From: Dyella acidisoli | GTDB taxonomy: Bacteria > Pseudomonadota > Gammaproteobacteria > Xanthomonadales > Rhodanobacteraceae | Direction: 5' to 3' | Length of the DNA stretch: 64,000 nucleotides | NCBI RefSeq assembly: GCF_030160295.1 | Contig: NZ_BSOB01000061.1 | Span: forward strand, 664 to 64,663 | Part shown: piece after piece, positions 45,352 to 55,494 of the stretch | How the letters are laid out: each line of letters opens with the position of its first letter | Position numbering within the stretch: position 1 is the stretch's first letter | Position numbers and translations under genes: made by a program | Notes under the pieces: generated by a model | Told to the model about the DNA's origin: nothing | Database searches by the model: none | What the model saw: only the letters and a program-made list of their open reading frames with translations

Positions 45352-48210
45352 ATGACCCAGGACTACAAAAGCACCATCAACCTGCCGCAGACCACCTTCT
45401 CGATGCGCGGCGACCTGCCCAAGCGCGAGCCGGGCTGGCTGGCTGAATGGGAAAAGGTAAACCGTTACGCGCAAATCCAGGCCAAGACAGCCGGCCGCCC
45501 GATGTTCGTGCTGCACGACGGTCCGCCGTATGCGAACGGCGCCATCCATCTGGGCCACGCGATCAACAAGATCCTCAAGGACGTGGTGGTGAAGTCCAAG
45601 CTGTTGGCCGGCTATCACGCGCCTTATGTGCCGGGCTGGGATTGCCACGGCATGCCGATCGAAATCCAGATCGAAAAACAGTTCGGCAAAAACCTGCCCA
45701 CCAGCGAGGTGATGAGCAAGGCGCGCGCTTATGCGAGCGAGCAGATTGCGAAGCAGAAGGGCGACTTCAAGCGCCTGGGTGTGCTCGGTGAGTGGGATCG
45801 TCCTTACCTCACCATGGCGCCGCAGAACGAAGCCGGCGAAATCCGTGCGCTCGCCGAGTTGCTGCGCAAGGGCTATATCTATCGCGGTCTGAAACCGGTC
45901 AACTGGTGCTTCGACTGTGGCTCCGCGTTGGCCGAAGCGGAAGTGGAATACGAGGACAAGACCGATATCGCCATCGACGTCGGATTTGCGTTCGACGATC
46001 CCGCTGCGGTGGCCAAGGCGTTCGGTCTGGAGAAATTGCCCAAGCCAAACGGCCAGATCGTGATCTGGACCACTACGCCCTGGACGATTCCCGCCAACCA
46101 AGCGCTCAACTTGCATCCGGAATTCAGCTACAGCCTGGTCGATACGGCCAAGGGTTTGCTGATCCTCGCCACCGACCGCGTCGAAGAGTGCTTGAAGACG
46201 TACGGCGTGGAAGGGCACATCGTGGCTTCGGTGGAAGGCCATGAACTGGGCGATCTGAAATTCCGTCATCCGCTGTATGCGGTCGATCCCGGTTATGCGC
46301 GTCTTTCGCCGGTCTATTTTGGTGATTATGTGACGCTGGATACCGGTACCGGCATCGTGCACTCTGCGCCTGCGTACGGCGTGGAAGACTTCCAGTCGTG
46401 CAAAGCCTACGGCATGAAAGATGCCGACATCCTCAACCCGGTGATGGGTAACGGCGTCTACGCTTCCTGGCTACCGCTGTTCGGCGGCATGTTCTTGTGG
46501 AAGGCCAACCCGAAAATCGCTGAGGCGTTGGATCAGGCCGGTTCGCTGCTGCACCAGAACAAATACCCGCATAGCTACATGCATTGCTGGCGCCACAAGT
46601 CGCCGATCATCTATCGCGCCACTTCGCAGTGGTTCGCCGGCATGGATATCACGCCGAAGGACGGCGGCAAGACGTTGCGCGAAACCGCACTGGATGGCGT
46701 GGAAGCCACGCAGTTCTTCCCTGCTTGGGGCAAGCAGCGCCTGCACAACATGATCGCCGATCGCCCGGACTGGACGCTGTCGCGTCAGCGCCAATGGGGT
46801 GTGCCGATGGCGTTCTTCGTGCATCGCGAAAGCGGCGAATTGCATCCGCGCACGCCGGAGTTGCTGGAGGAAGTTGCCAAGCGTGTTGAGCAGCACGGCA
46901 TCGAAGCGTGGCAAAGCCTGGACCCGGCCGAACTCCTCGGCGCGGATGCCGAGCATTACGAGAAGAACCGCGACACGCTGGACGTATGGTTCGATTCCGG
47001 CACCACGCACTGGCATGTGCTGCGCGGCTCGCACGCGGATGTGCTGCGTTTCCCAGCCGATCTTTATCTGGAAGGTTCCGACCAGCATCGTGGCTGGTTC
47101 CATTCCTCGCTGCTCACCGCCGCCATGCTCGACGGCAAGCCGCCCTACAAGCAGTTGCTGACGCACGGCTTCACCGTCGATGCGCAGGGTCGCAAGATGT
47201 CCAAGTCGCTGGGCAACGGTATCGAGCCGCAGGACATCATGAACCGCCTGGGCGCAGACATCCTGCGGCTGTGGGTGGCATCGACCGATTATCGCTATGA
47301 GATGTCCTTGTCAGAGGAAATCCTCAAGCGTGTGTCGGATATGTATCGCCGCATCCGCAACACCGCGCGCTTCCTGCTCGGCAATCTGGATGGCTTCGAT
47401 CCAACCAAGCATTTAGTGCCGGTCGAACAGAGCTTGTTGCTTGATCAATGGGCGATAGGCCAAGCCTACGAACTACAGCAAGCGGTTGTCGCTGCCTACG
47501 AGCGCTACGACTTCCCCGAGATCGTGCAGCGCGTGCAGAACTTCTGCACCAACGAGATGGGCGCGCTGTACCTCGACATCACCAAGGATCGCCTGTACAC
47601 CATGCCGACCGAAAGCCTCGGCCGGCGCAGCGCGCAGAGTGCGATGTACCGCATTCTGGAGGCGCTGGTGCGCTGGTTGGCGCCGATTTTGAGCTTCACC
47701 GCCGAGGAAATCTGGCAGCACATGCCGGCTGGGCGCGGCGAAAGTGTGCTGTTCGAAACCTGGTACGACGGGCTGGTGAACACGCAAAGCTCGCCGGAGC
47801 AGCGACGTTACTGGGCTGATCTGCTTGCGATGCGCGACACCGCATCGCGCGTGTTGGAAGACATGCGCAAGGCGGAAAAGATCGGTGCCGCGCTGGAAGC
47901 GAAATTGGTGCTGCATGCTGATCCGGCAACGACTGAGCGCTATGCATCCACTGCGGATGAACTGCGCTTCTTCTTCATCACCTCGGAGCTGAGCTTTGCA
48001 CCGCTGCAACCGCGTCCGTCGGATGCCACTGCGTTGCAATTCGAAGGTGGTGGAGAGGTGTACGTGGCTGCCAGCGTAAGCGATGCGGCCAAGTGCATCC
48101 GCTGCTGGCATCGTCGTGAGGATGTCGGTAGTAATCCAGCGCACCCGGAGATCTGCAGCCGCTGCGTGAGCAACGTGGAAGGGCCGGGCGAACATCGCCA
48201 GTGGTTCTGA
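45352..48210 (+). CDS. ileS: Isoleucyl-tRNA synthetase
   Basis: A 952-residue class I aminoacyl-tRNA synthetase. The HIGH motif is HLGH (in [11 protein letters not shown]) and the KMSKS motif is KMSKSLGN. The connective editing domain (about residues 185-400) has the [12 protein letters not shown] signature, and the C-terminal zinc finger is CIRCWHRR...CSRCVSNV. It is followed by lspA after about 240 bases that hold repeats. Confidence 0.97.
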   Translation: MTQDYKSTINLPQTTFSMRGDLPKREPGWLAEWEKVNRYAQIQAKTAGRPMFVLHDGPPYANGAIHLGHAINKILKDVVVKSKLLAGYHAPYVPGWDCHGMPIEIQIEKQFGKNLPTSEVMSKARAYASEQIAKQKGDFKRLGVLGEWDRPYLTMAPQNEAGEIRALAELLRKGYIYRGLKPVNWCFDCGSALAEAEVEYEDKTDIAIDVGFAFDDPAAVAKAFGLEKLPKPNGQIVIWTTTPWTIPANQALNLHPEFSYSLVDTAKGLLILATDRVEECLKTYGVEGHIVASVEGHELGDLKFRHPLYAVDPGYARLSPVYFGDYVTLDTGTGIVHSAPAYGVEDFQSCKAYGMKDADILNPVMGNGVYASWLPLFGGMFLWKANPKIAEALDQAGSLLHQNKYPHSYMHCWRHKSPIIYRATSQWFAGMDITPKDGGKTLRETALDGVEATQFFPAWGKQRLHNMIADRPDWTLSRQRQWGVPMAFFVHRESGELHPRTPELLEEVAKRVEQHGIEAWQSLDPAELLGADAEHYEKNRDTLDVWFDSGTTHWHVLRGSHADVLRFPADLYLEGSDQHRGWFHSSLLTAAMLDGKPPYKQLLTHGFTVDAQGRKMSKSLGNGIEPQDIMNRLGADILRLWVASTDYRYEMSLSEEILKRVSDMYRRIRNTARFLLGNLDGFDPTKHLVPVEQSLLLDQWAIGQAYELQQAVVAAYERYDFPEIVQRVQNFCTNEMGALYLDITKDRLYTMPTESLGRRSAQSAMYRILEALVRWLAPILSFTAEEIWQHMPAGRGESVLFETWYDGLVNTQSSPEQRRYWADLLAMRDTASRVLEDMRKAEKIGAALEAKLVLHADPATTERYASTADELRFFFITSELSFAPLQPRPSDATALQFEGGGEVYVAASVSDAAKCIRCWHRREDVGSNPAHPEICSRCVSNVEGPGEHRQWF

Positions 48211-48225
48211 TCTTGCGCGATTTGA

Positions 48226-48426
48226 ACCCTCTCCCCTTCGGGGAGAGGGTAGGGTGAGGGGGTAAGGCTTGCCGTAGCCTTCATCCAAGCGTGTAGGTTG
48301 GGGTGTAAACCCCAATACATTGATGCCTCATCGCGCGGTACTGTTGGGGTTTGCACCTCAACCCCCATACAACATTCCGCAAGGTTGTCCCCTCACCCCA
48401 GCCCTCTCCCCGGAGGGGAGAGGGAG
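48226..48426. repeat. Type B repeat pair with inner GTAGGTTGGGGT repeat
   Basis: An outer pair of inverted CCCTCTCCCC/GGGGAGAGGG palindromes (48228-48250 and 48403-48425) encloses an inverted GTAGGTTGGGGTG / CACCTCAACCCC pair around 48293-48367. Two repeat families are thus nested in one block between ileS and lspA. Confidence 0.75.
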
Positions 48427-48447
48427 AAAAGATAGAGAAGGAACACC

Positions 48448-48936
48448 ATGCACCCCAAACCCAACGCACTCCCCTGGCTGCTACTCTCCGCGCTGACGAT
48501 CGTCCTCGACCAGCTCACTAAGTGGTGGGCGCTCACCGCACTGCAGCCGCCGGGCATGCCGCACGTGGTGATCCCCGGTTTCCTCAACTGGAACCTCGCC
48601 TTCAACACGGGCGCCGCCTTCAGCTTCCTGGCGCAGAGCAACGGCTGGCAGCGCTGGTTCTTTGTTGTGCTGGCAGTGGCGATTACCGCCGCGATGGTGG
48701 TGTGGCTCACGCGCACGGCGCGGCGCGAGTGGCGCACAGCCTTGCCGTTGTCGCTGGTGATCGGCGGTGCACTGGGCAACCTGATCGACCGCCTGCATGC
48801 ATCACAGGTGACCGACTTCATCCAGGTCTACTACCACGAGTGGTACTACCCAACGTTCAATGTGGCCGATTGCGGCATCACAGTGGGAGCGGTGCTGTTG
48901 ATCCTGTTCGGGTTGCGCTCGACGTCAGCCAAGTAG
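48448..48936 (+). CDS. lspA: Lipoprotein signal peptidase
   Basis: A 162-residue inner-membrane aspartyl protease with four transmembrane helices that cleaves diacylated prolipoproteins. The catalytic aspartates are D123 (in VTDFI) and D141 (in FNVADCGI). Other family segments are DQLTKWW and NTGAAFSFL. The next gene in most relatives is ispH, but here the pga operon follows. Confidence 0.95.
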   Translation: MHPKPNALPWLLLSALTIVLDQLTKWWALTALQPPGMPHVVIPGFLNWNLAFNTGAAFSFLAQSNGWQRWFFVVLAVAITAAMVVWLTRTARREWRTALPLSLVIGGALGNLIDRLHASQVTDFIQVYYHEWYYPTFNVADCGITVGAVLLILFGLRSTSAK

Positions 48937-48995
48937 CAGTCCCAACCAGCCTCTAGGGGCGAAAGTGACATAAACAGTCGTCCGTCTCGTCATTG

Positions 48996-49015
48996 AATGT
49001 GATTTTCGTCACATT
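48996..49015. promoter_or_regulatory. CRP/Clp-type binding palindrome upstream of pgaA
   Basis: A perfect 7+7 inverted repeat, AATGTGATTTTCGTCACATT, with the exact TGTGA-N6-TCACA core of CRP-family sites. It lies 53 bases before a plausible -10 (TAGATA at 49067-49072, with TTGTAT at 49043-49048 and an 18-base spacer). In Xanthomonas the CRP homologue Clp responds to c-di-GMP and controls exopolysaccharide genes; the link here is inference. Confidence 0.7.
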
Positions 49016-49042
49016 GTGAACGTGGTCTTCACAATACTGAAA

Positions 49043-49072
49043 TTGTATTACCACCATTATTATTTGTAGATA
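49043..49072 (+). promoter_or_regulatory. Candidate sigma-70 promoter of the pga operon
   Basis: TTGTAT and TAGATA with an 18-base spacer in an AT-rich island (49020-49080) that stands out from the surrounding GC-rich sequence. The transcription start would be near 49079, leaving a long leader before the pgaA start. Confidence 0.45.
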
Positions 49073-49269
49073 AAACAATAGGTTGTGCGTAATTTTTACG
49101 CCCTCTGCTGGCGTCTTCGTGCACGCCATTCCAAACACAGGCCATCTCCACCCAGTGGCTTGAATCTTGCGTTACTTCTCCCGAGTCAAGGGTGTTCGAC
49201 GGAGCAGGGGGACTAACGGCTTCACCGAACTTGTTGATGTCACGTCAGACGCGGGGAGCGGCACTGGCG

Positions 49270-51357
49270 ATGGGTAAGTGCGTGCACATGAACATGGCAT
49301 CCGCAACGCGAGCAGCGACGCTGCAGCGTGCGACGTTGGCGGTGATGATCACGCTGACGTTATGCACGGCGTGCGAAGTGGCGGTCGCGCAAAGCACGCC
49401 CGATCACGACGCCTTGCTGATCCAGGCCCGTACCGAGCAATCCACGGGGCGTCGCGTGGAAGCGTTGGCGCATTGCCAGGAAGTGCTGGCGCATTGGCCG
49501 AACGATCGCAACGCACAGTTGCTGGCCATCCAACTGCTGTCGGAATTGGGCGGCGCCGCGCGTGCCAGGGAACTGGCTGCGCAACTTTCCCCGTCACTCA
49601 CCCCGGTCGAGCGCGAAAAGCTACAGGCTGACTTCGCTTCGCATGAAGTGCGCTGGGCCAGGGGCATACCCGCGGATGCCACGCATCCCTACGCGGATGA
49701 CGACAAAGCCACTGCCGATATCCAGCGCATCGCAGACGATCCCCATGCCCCGGCAGATGTTCGCACGCGCGCACAGTTGGATCAGTTGGTGGCGTTGGAT
49801 CAGGGCGATCGCGCGCAGGAAGCGATATCCGCATACGCACAATTGAAGCAGCAAGGTGTGCAATTGCCGCCCTATGTGGAGCGTGCAGCGGCCGATGCGT
49901 TGGTGCAGCAGCATCAGCCGCGTGAAGCGATTGCGCTGTACGAGGACAGCATTCGTCAAGATCCAGGCCCGTATCCACCGGGCGAAGTCGATCCACATAT
50001 CAGCCTGGCTTCTGCCTATTTTGATGCAGGCCGCACGCGCGAAGCGCTCGCCACGATCGACAAGCTGGCTGCAGGTGAACCGCGCTGGCTGGATCCGCCT
50101 GGCGTTCCTAGTGCTGAGCAGGACCCGGGCAAGGTCGATGCCGACAGTACGGACATCCAATTGCATCAAGACGCCGGCGAGCTGCAGAGCGCCTATCAGC
50201 GCCTTGTCGCCATGTGCGCCGAGGCGCCCGGTAATGCGGATTTGCGCCGGCAATTGGCGATGACAGAACTCGCGCGCGGCTGGCCTCAGCGTGCCGCAGA
50301 AACCTTGAAAATCGCCGACACGCTCGAAGACGAACACGATGCGGCTGCCAATCTGGACGACGCCGACGTGGCAAGTGCCATGCACGACTACGCCGGTACG
50401 CAAGCGGCACTCAATCAAGCACAGCAGCAAGCTGGCCGCAGCGGTCGCGTGCGCGATGCACTGACTGCATGGGACCGGCAGCGCGGCTGGCAATTCGATC
50501 TCACGCACGACAACGGCTGGGGCAACAGTCCCGACTACGGCGATCGCGACCAGGAAACGCAGGCGACCTTGGCCAGTCCGTTGATCGACGATCACTGGCG
50601 CGTTGTTGCGCTGGCGCGTGCAGCATCCGCTGCATTGCCAGAAGGCCACGTGGAGAGAAACCGCGCCGGCTTGGGCATTCGCGGCTATCTGACGAACCTC
50701 GACTTCTACGTGCAGGCGCTACCCGCGGTAGACCACTACGTACGGCGCACAGACGTTGAAGCAGGTGCCAGCTGGGCGATCAGCGATCACTGGTCGGTGG
50801 CTGCCGACTGGGCCAGCGCAGGCCAGGACGTTCCTCTGCGCGCACAGCGTTACGGCATCACCGGCAAGACCTTCGGCAGTTCAGTGCAGTGGCGTGCAAG
50901 CGAGCTCACGTCCGCACGCCTGGCGGTGTATCGGGATCGCTTCACCGATGGCAACGTACGCAAGGGCTGGCTGGGCGATTTCGTGCAGCGCTTGCATACC
51001 GGTCCTAATCTCACGCTGGATGGCGGCGTGGAAATCGGCGGCTCGACCAACAGCGAAAGGAATCGGCCGTATTTCAACCCGGCCTGGGATCGCTCCTACG
51101 CACTTACCAGTGCGCTGCAGAACGTGATCTACCAATACGACGACCGCACATGGAGCGAACGTTTCGACGTCGCCGTCGGCCGCTACACCGAACGCAACTA
51201 CGCCACCGGCTGGATGGCCAGTGCGCGCTACGGGCAAATCTTCCAGGTGCACGCCGGCCTGCGTTTGGGCTGGGGCGTGAGTTGGCACTGGCAACCCTAC
51301 GACGGCCGACACGAACAGCGTGTCGTGCTGGACGTGTCCTTGCATTGGGGAGAGTAG
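49270..51357 (+). CDS. pgaA: Poly-N-acetylglucosamine export porin PgaA
   Basis: A 695-residue outer-membrane protein: a signal peptide (hydrophobic run LAVMITLTLCTACEVAVAQS in pieces, up to about residue 42), a periplasmic helical TPR-like region (about 45-400; repeated motifs such as ALLIQARTEQSTGRRVEAL and SAYFDAGRTREAL) and a C-terminal beta-barrel porin domain (about 410-695, ending HEQRVVLDVSLHWGE). It exports partially deacetylated PNAG. The start is uncertain: ATG 49270 has GGAG 11 bases upstream; 49237 and 49288 are alternatives. It heads pgaABCD. Confidence 0.88.
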   Translation: MGKCVHMNMASATRAATLQRATLAVMITLTLCTACEVAVAQSTPDHDALLIQARTEQSTGRRVEALAHCQEVLAHWPNDRNAQLLAIQLLSELGGAARARELAAQLSPSLTPVEREKLQADFASHEVRWARGIPADATHPYADDDKATADIQRIADDPHAPADVRTRAQLDQLVALDQGDRAQEAISAYAQLKQQGVQLPPYVERAAADALVQQHQPREAIALYEDSIRQDPGPYPPGEVDPHISLASAYFDAGRTREALATIDKLAAGEPRWLDPPGVPSAEQDPGKVDADSTDIQLHQDAGELQSAYQRLVAMCAEAPGNADLRRQLAMTELARGWPQRAAETLKIADTLEDEHDAAANLDDADVASAMHDYAGTQAALNQAQQQAGRSGRVRDALTAWDRQRGWQFDLTHDNGWGNSPDYGDRDQETQATLASPLIDDHWRVVALARAASAALPEGHVERNRAGLGIRGYLTNLDFYVQALPAVDHYVRRTDVEAGASWAISDHWSVAADWASAGQDVPLRAQRYGITGKTFGSSVQWRASELTSARLAVYRDRFTDGNVRKGWLGDFVQRLHTGPNLTLDGGVEIGGSTNSERNRPYFNPAWDRSYALTSALQNVIYQYDDRTWSERFDVAVGRYTERNYATGWMASARYGQIFQVHAGLRLGWGVSWHWQPYDGRHEQRVVLDVSLHWGE

Positions 51358-51359
51358 TG

Positions 51360-53231
51360 ATGCGCTTCGTGCTGCTCGCCTTCGTTCTCTTCGTCGTTGC
51401 GCAACTGGTCCGCGCCAACGAATTCGTACCGGATCAATCCGGCTTGATCGTGCTTACCTATCACAACGTGCGCGACGACGTCAGCTTGCAAGACGACCGC
51501 GATCCGGACGCCACCAGCACAGATCACCTGATTGCGCATTTCGATTGGTTGAAGGCCAACGGCTACCACGTAGTGAGCCTCGATCAGGTGATCAAAGCGC
51601 GTCAGGGGGGAACGCCACTGCCAACGCATGCCGTGCTGCTTACCTTCGACGACGGATTGGAAAGCTTCTACACACGTGTGTATCCCTTGTTGCGTGCTTA
51701 CGACTATCCGGCCGTCGCCGCCTTGGTCGGTTCGTGGATGGACATGCCAGCCGGCCAGAAAATGCCTTACAACGGCGGCCCCTGCACGCGCGACTGTTTC
51801 CTGACCTGGGATCAGGTGAGCGAAATGCAGCATTCCGGCCTAGTGGAATTTGCCTCGCACACCTGGGACTTGCATACGGGCATTCCGGCTAATCCGCAGG
51901 GCAACCAATTGCCTGCCGTGGTGAGTCTGCAATACGACAAGCGCACAGCCAGCTATGAAAGCAACGCTGCGTACGTGGCACGCCTGCATCAGGATCTGCA
52001 CCACAGCGCGGATGAAATCGAGCGTGCAACTGGACATCGGCCGCGCGCCATCGTTTGGCCCTACGGTGCTTACAACCAGATCGCGGTGCAGGTGGCAGCC
52101 AGTGAAGGCATGAGCGTTTCGTTCAGTCTGGACGATGCCGTTCCCGTATCACCGGATGATCACACGCTGCCGCGCCTCCTGGTCAGCGGCAACATCAGCG
52201 CCAACCGGCTCGCCTGGCTGATCTGCCATCACACACACATCGATCCGGTGCGTGCCGTGCAGGTGGATCTCGATTACGTCTATGACGCTGATCCGGTGCA
52301 GCAGGAAAAGAATCTGTCGCACTTGCTCGACCGCATCAAGCGCATGCATCCCAGCGAGGTATGGCTGCAGGCGTACGCCGATCCTAAAGGCGATGGCGTG
52401 GCCGAAGCGGTGTATTTCCCCAACCGCCATCTACCCATGCGGGCCGATCTCTACTCGCGTGTTGCATGGCAATTGCGCACGCGTGCACAGGTGCGTGTGT
52501 ATGCGTGGATGCCGGTGCTGGCCTTCCGCTTCCCGGATGCGCCGAATCTGCCGTCATTGGCCGGCGAGCCGAAGCCAGGCGGTGATCACTATCGCCTCGC
52601 ACCATGGGACCCGCGTGTGCGGCAGTGGGTGGGCGATGTGTATGAAGATCTCGCCATGCATGGCGACATGGCAGGGCTGCTGTTCTCCGATGACGCTTAC
52701 ATTCGCGACACGGATCAGCTTGGTCCATGGTCGAACAAATCGCCCGCACAACGCACGGCCGCGCTGATCGATTTTACGCACGAACTCACCGCACGTGTAC
52801 GCCGCTGGCGGCCGTCGGTAAAAACTGCGCGAAACATCTACGCACGCACGATTATCGATCCGAAATCCGAAGCGTGGTTTGCGCAGAGTCTTCCCGCTTT
52901 CCTCGCCGGCTACGACATCACCGCGGTGATGGCCATGCCGCAATTGGACAAACACGACGATACGGAAAGCTGGTATCGCACGCTGGTGGCTCGTGTGGCT
53001 GCTACAGATCCACATGCGCTGGATGGCACCTTGTTCGAGCTGGCTACACGCGACTGGCGCACGGGCCAAGCGATCACGAATGAAGATATCGATGCACGCT
53101 TCCGTCTGCTGCAGATCGAAGGCGCGCGTCATCTCGGCTACTACCCGGACGATTTCATCCAGGATCACCCGCAGCTCGAAGCGGTTCGCCCGGCGATTTC
53201 CATCGCTGACTATCCCTATCCGGAGCGATAA
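51360..53231 (+). CDS. pgaB: Poly-N-acetylglucosamine N-deacetylase PgaB
   Basis: A 623-residue two-domain protein. The N-terminal deacetylase (about residues 25-285) has the metal-binding motif LTFDDGLES and the histidines in FASHTWDLHTG. The C-terminal glycoside-hydrolase-like domain (about 310-620) has LQAYADPKGDGVAEAVYFPNR and LLFSDDAYIRD. It deacetylates PNAG in the periplasm before export. Unlike E. coli PgaB, its signal sequence has no lipobox cysteine (LVRANEF), so it would be soluble or anchored by an uncleaved helix. I chose the ATG at 51360, two bases after the pgaA stop, preceded by GGGGAG. Confidence 0.92.
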   Translation: MRFVLLAFVLFVVAQLVRANEFVPDQSGLIVLTYHNVRDDVSLQDDRDPDATSTDHLIAHFDWLKANGYHVVSLDQVIKARQGGTPLPTHAVLLTFDDGLESFYTRVYPLLRAYDYPAVAALVGSWMDMPAGQKMPYNGGPCTRDCFLTWDQVSEMQHSGLVEFASHTWDLHTGIPANPQGNQLPAVVSLQYDKRTASYESNAAYVARLHQDLHHSADEIERATGHRPRAIVWPYGAYNQIAVQVAASEGMSVSFSLDDAVPVSPDDHTLPRLLVSGNISANRLAWLICHHTHIDPVRAVQVDLDYVYDADPVQQEKNLSHLLDRIKRMHPSEVWLQAYADPKGDGVAEAVYFPNRHLPMRADLYSRVAWQLRTRAQVRVYAWMPVLAFRFPDAPNLPSLAGEPKPGGDHYRLAPWDPRVRQWVGDVYEDLAMHGDMAGLLFSDDAYIRDTDQLGPWSNKSPAQRTAALIDFTHELTARVRRWRPSVKTARNIYARTIIDPKSEAWFAQSLPAFLAGYDITAVMAMPQLDKHDDTESWYRTLVARVAATDPHALDGTLFELATRDWRTGQAITNEDIDARFRLLQIEGARHLGYYPDDFIQDHPQLEAVRPAISIADYPYPER

Positions 53232-53233
53232 CG

Positions 53234-54481
53234 ATGAACAGCCACACGCTCCATACGTTGCTTGAGTTCGCTTTCTTCTATCCGTTGGCGATGTCGCTGA
53301 TCTGGATGAGTGGCGGGTTGATCTACTTCTTTCGTTGGGAACGCAGGGAGCCTTCACGCGTAAAGCCGCCGGCGCTGCCTTCATACCCGCTGGTGTCGTT
53401 GATCGTGCCGTGTCACAACGAAAGTGAGCATGTGCGTGAAACACTGCTGCAGCTGGCGAAGCAGACCTATCCATGCTTCGAGATCATCGCGGTGAACGAC
53501 GGTTCCACTGACGATACCGGCGAGAAGCTCGATCAGTTGATGAAAGAAATACCCGAACTGCGCGTATTGCACCTGGCTACCAATCGCGGCAAGGCCACGG
53601 GTTTGCGCGCAGCGGCACTTGCCGCCAAGGGCGATTTTCTGGTGTGCGTTGATGGCGATGCGTTGCTCGATACCTATGCCACGCATTGGCTGGTGATGCA
53701 CATGCTGGAAAGCCCACGTGTGGGTGCGGTCACCGGTAATCCGCGCATCCGCAATCGCTCCACATTGCTCGGTCGGCTGCAAGTGGGCGAGTTCTCGTCG
53801 ATCATCGGCCTGATCAAGCGCGCGCAGCGCGTCTATGGACGCATCTTTACCGTCTCGGGTGTGATCTCCGCGTTCCGCAAAGCAGCGCTGCACGATGTCG
53901 GCTACTGGAACACCGACATGGTGACCGAAGACATCGACGTAAGCTGGCGTTTGCAGATGCGGCATTGGGAAATCCGTTACGAACCCAACGCGTTGTGCTG
54001 GATTCTGATGCCGGAAACGCTGCGCGGTTTGTGGCGGCAACGGCTACGCTGGGCGCAGGGTGGTTCGGAAACGCTGCTGCGTTACGGACCTAAGTTGTTT
54101 CGCTGGCGGCAGCGGCGCATGTGGATGGTCGCGCTGGAATATGTCGTGAGCCTGGCATGGTCGTTCGACATGGCGGTGATCGTGCTGCTGTGGTTGCTCG
54201 GCTTTGTCTTCCAGCTTCCGCCATCGCTGCACGTTCCCACGTTTGTTCCACAGTGGAACGGTGTAGTGCTGGGCATGATCTGCATGCTGCAATTCCTGAT
54301 CAGCCTGATGATCGATCGCCGTTACGAAGCGGGCATCGGTCGCAACTACTACTGGATGATCTGGTACCCGTTGGTCTATTGGATGCTGACTACCGCAACG
54401 TCCATCGTCGCGTTGCCCAAGGCCATTTTGAAACGCAAGGGCACGTTGGCGATCTGGACCAGTCCTGACAGGGGGATATGA
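53234..54481 (+). CDS. pgaC: Poly-N-acetylglucosamine synthase PgaC
   Basis: A 415-residue membrane GT2 glycosyltransferase that polymerises GlcNAc from UDP-GlcNAc. Catalytic motifs are NDGSTDDTGEKLD, VDGDALLD, TEDIDVSWRLQ and QRLRWAQGG. Transmembrane helices are at the N-terminus (residues 12-35) and the C-terminal third (about 305-405). It starts two bases after pgaB with a good RBS (GGAG) and overlaps pgaD. Confidence 0.94.
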   Translation: MNSHTLHTLLEFAFFYPLAMSLIWMSGGLIYFFRWERREPSRVKPPALPSYPLVSLIVPCHNESEHVRETLLQLAKQTYPCFEIIAVNDGSTDDTGEKLDQLMKEIPELRVLHLATNRGKATGLRAAALAAKGDFLVCVDGDALLDTYATHWLVMHMLESPRVGAVTGNPRIRNRSTLLGRLQVGEFSSIIGLIKRAQRVYGRIFTVSGVISAFRKAALHDVGYWNTDMVTEDIDVSWRLQMRHWEIRYEPNALCWILMPETLRGLWRQRLRWAQGGSETLLRYGPKLFRWRQRRMWMVALEYVVSLAWSFDMAVIVLLWLLGFVFQLPPSLHVPTFVPQWNGVVLGMICMLQFLISLMIDRRYEAGIGRNYYWMIWYPLVYWMLTTATSIVALPKAILKRKGTLAIWTSPDRGI

Positions 54482-54930
54482 TGAAAGCCGAATTCATTAT
54501 CAACCGACCGCACCGGCAACCGCCGCTGCAACGCACCATGTTCACTCTTATTACGATGGTGGCGTGGACGCTATGGATATCGTTGTGGCTGCCCGTGCTG
54601 ACCATGATCGCCTGGCTGCTGGGCCTGGAAGACGCTTTCAAGCAACTCGGCCTGATGCATCCCATGCATGCCGCCAACGACTTGAGCATTGTGTTGAGCA
54701 TTGCCGTGGTGTGTGCGCTGTCGATGGGCTCGTGGTCGCAATACAACCGCTTCCGTTTCGCCGGCAAGCAGCGTCGCCGCGGCAATCGCACGGTGGACAT
54801 CACCGAGATGGCGCCTGCACTGGCAGCGTCAGTGGAAACGGCGCATCGTCTTCGTGCGGGGAAGCGCTCGGTCATTCACTTCGCGCAGGATGGGTGGATG
54901 TTTCTCGACGGCGGCGTCACGTCGGATTAA
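54478..54930 (+). CDS. pgaD: PgaD-like c-di-GMP-responsive accessory protein
   Basis: A 150-residue inner-membrane protein with two transmembrane helices (about residues 20-48 and 68-90) and a short cytoplasmic tail, the shape of PgaD. In E. coli PgaD binds PgaC and together they sense c-di-GMP. The sequence is weakly conserved, so the assignment rests on its position overlapping pgaC, its length and topology. Confidence 0.75.
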   Translation: MMKAEFIINRPHRQPPLQRTMFTLITMVAWTLWISLWLPVLTMIAWLLGLEDAFKQLGLMHPMHAANDLSIVLSIAVVCALSMGSWSQYNRFRFAGKQRRRGNRTVDITEMAPALAASVETAHRLRAGKRSVIHFAQDGWMFLDGGVTSD

Positions 54931-54958
54931 GTTGACTACGACCCTGCCGGACAAATCC

Positions 54959-54983
54959 CTAGGTCGCGCGACTTGGCCTAGGG
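54959..54983. repeat. Short inverted repeat after pgaD
   Basis: CCTAGG...CCTAGG arms around TCGCGCGACTTGG, starting 28 bases after pgaD. It may be a weak terminator of the pga operon but lacks a T-run. Confidence 0.35.
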
Positions 54984-55012
54984 GTCACTCCAAAGGGGAA
55001 GGGGAGGGGGGT

Positions 55013-55351
55013 ATGAGGCTGACTTTGGCTGCGCTACTGATCGCGACCGCCTGTGCTGTCTGTTCGCCTATGCCTGCACAGGCCGTCGCGGACGACGGAG
55101 TGATTTACGGAGCAGGCAACGCGTCCTGCGGTAGATGGGTTGAAGCGAGGCGGACAAAAGATTTCTTCAACTACACGCCGCTCGTTGATTGGACCCAGGG
55201 CTTTATCACCGCTGCCAGCATGGCCGGCTTCCGACTCAAAGAAGCTGACGGAGCTGCCGTTAGAGTTTTCCTCGACGAATACTGCGAACGGAACCCGACC
55301 GATAAGATCAACGACGCTGCGTACCATCTAACGATGACGTTGCGGTATTAG
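55013..55351 (+). CDS. Small secreted cysteine-containing protein of unknown function
   Basis: A 112-residue protein with a good signal peptide (about residues 1-24, ending PAQAVA). The mature part begins GVIYGAGNASCGRWVEARR and ends with EYCERNPTDKINDAAYHLT, giving two cysteines that could form a disulfide in the periplasm. Short exported proteins of this shape (YGAG.SSCG.W....) occur widely in proteobacteria but have no assigned role. It lies 82 bases after pgaD; whether it belongs to the pga operon is unclear. GGGGAGGGGGG lies before the ATG. Confidence 0.65.
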   Translation: MRLTLAALLIATACAVCSPMPAQAVADDGVIYGAGNASCGRWVEARRTKDFFNYTPLVDWTQGFITAASMAGFRLKEADGAAVRVFLDEYCERNPTDKINDAAYHLTMTLRY

Positions 55352-55494
55352 TGCGTAGGCTGGGATGAAGACATAGATCGTTTCACCGCTCTCTATATCA
55401 TCCGAAGGCTGGGGCTGCTCGTCCTGCTCTAGCGCGAGCGTTTACATGCCTATTTGCTACACTCGGCCACACTTTCATGGATAGAGGGTTACTT

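Noticed and set aside
51150-51359. Upstream start of pgaB inside pgaA
   Set aside because: The open frame extends upstream in pgaA, but the signal sequence and RBS fit the ATG at 51360.
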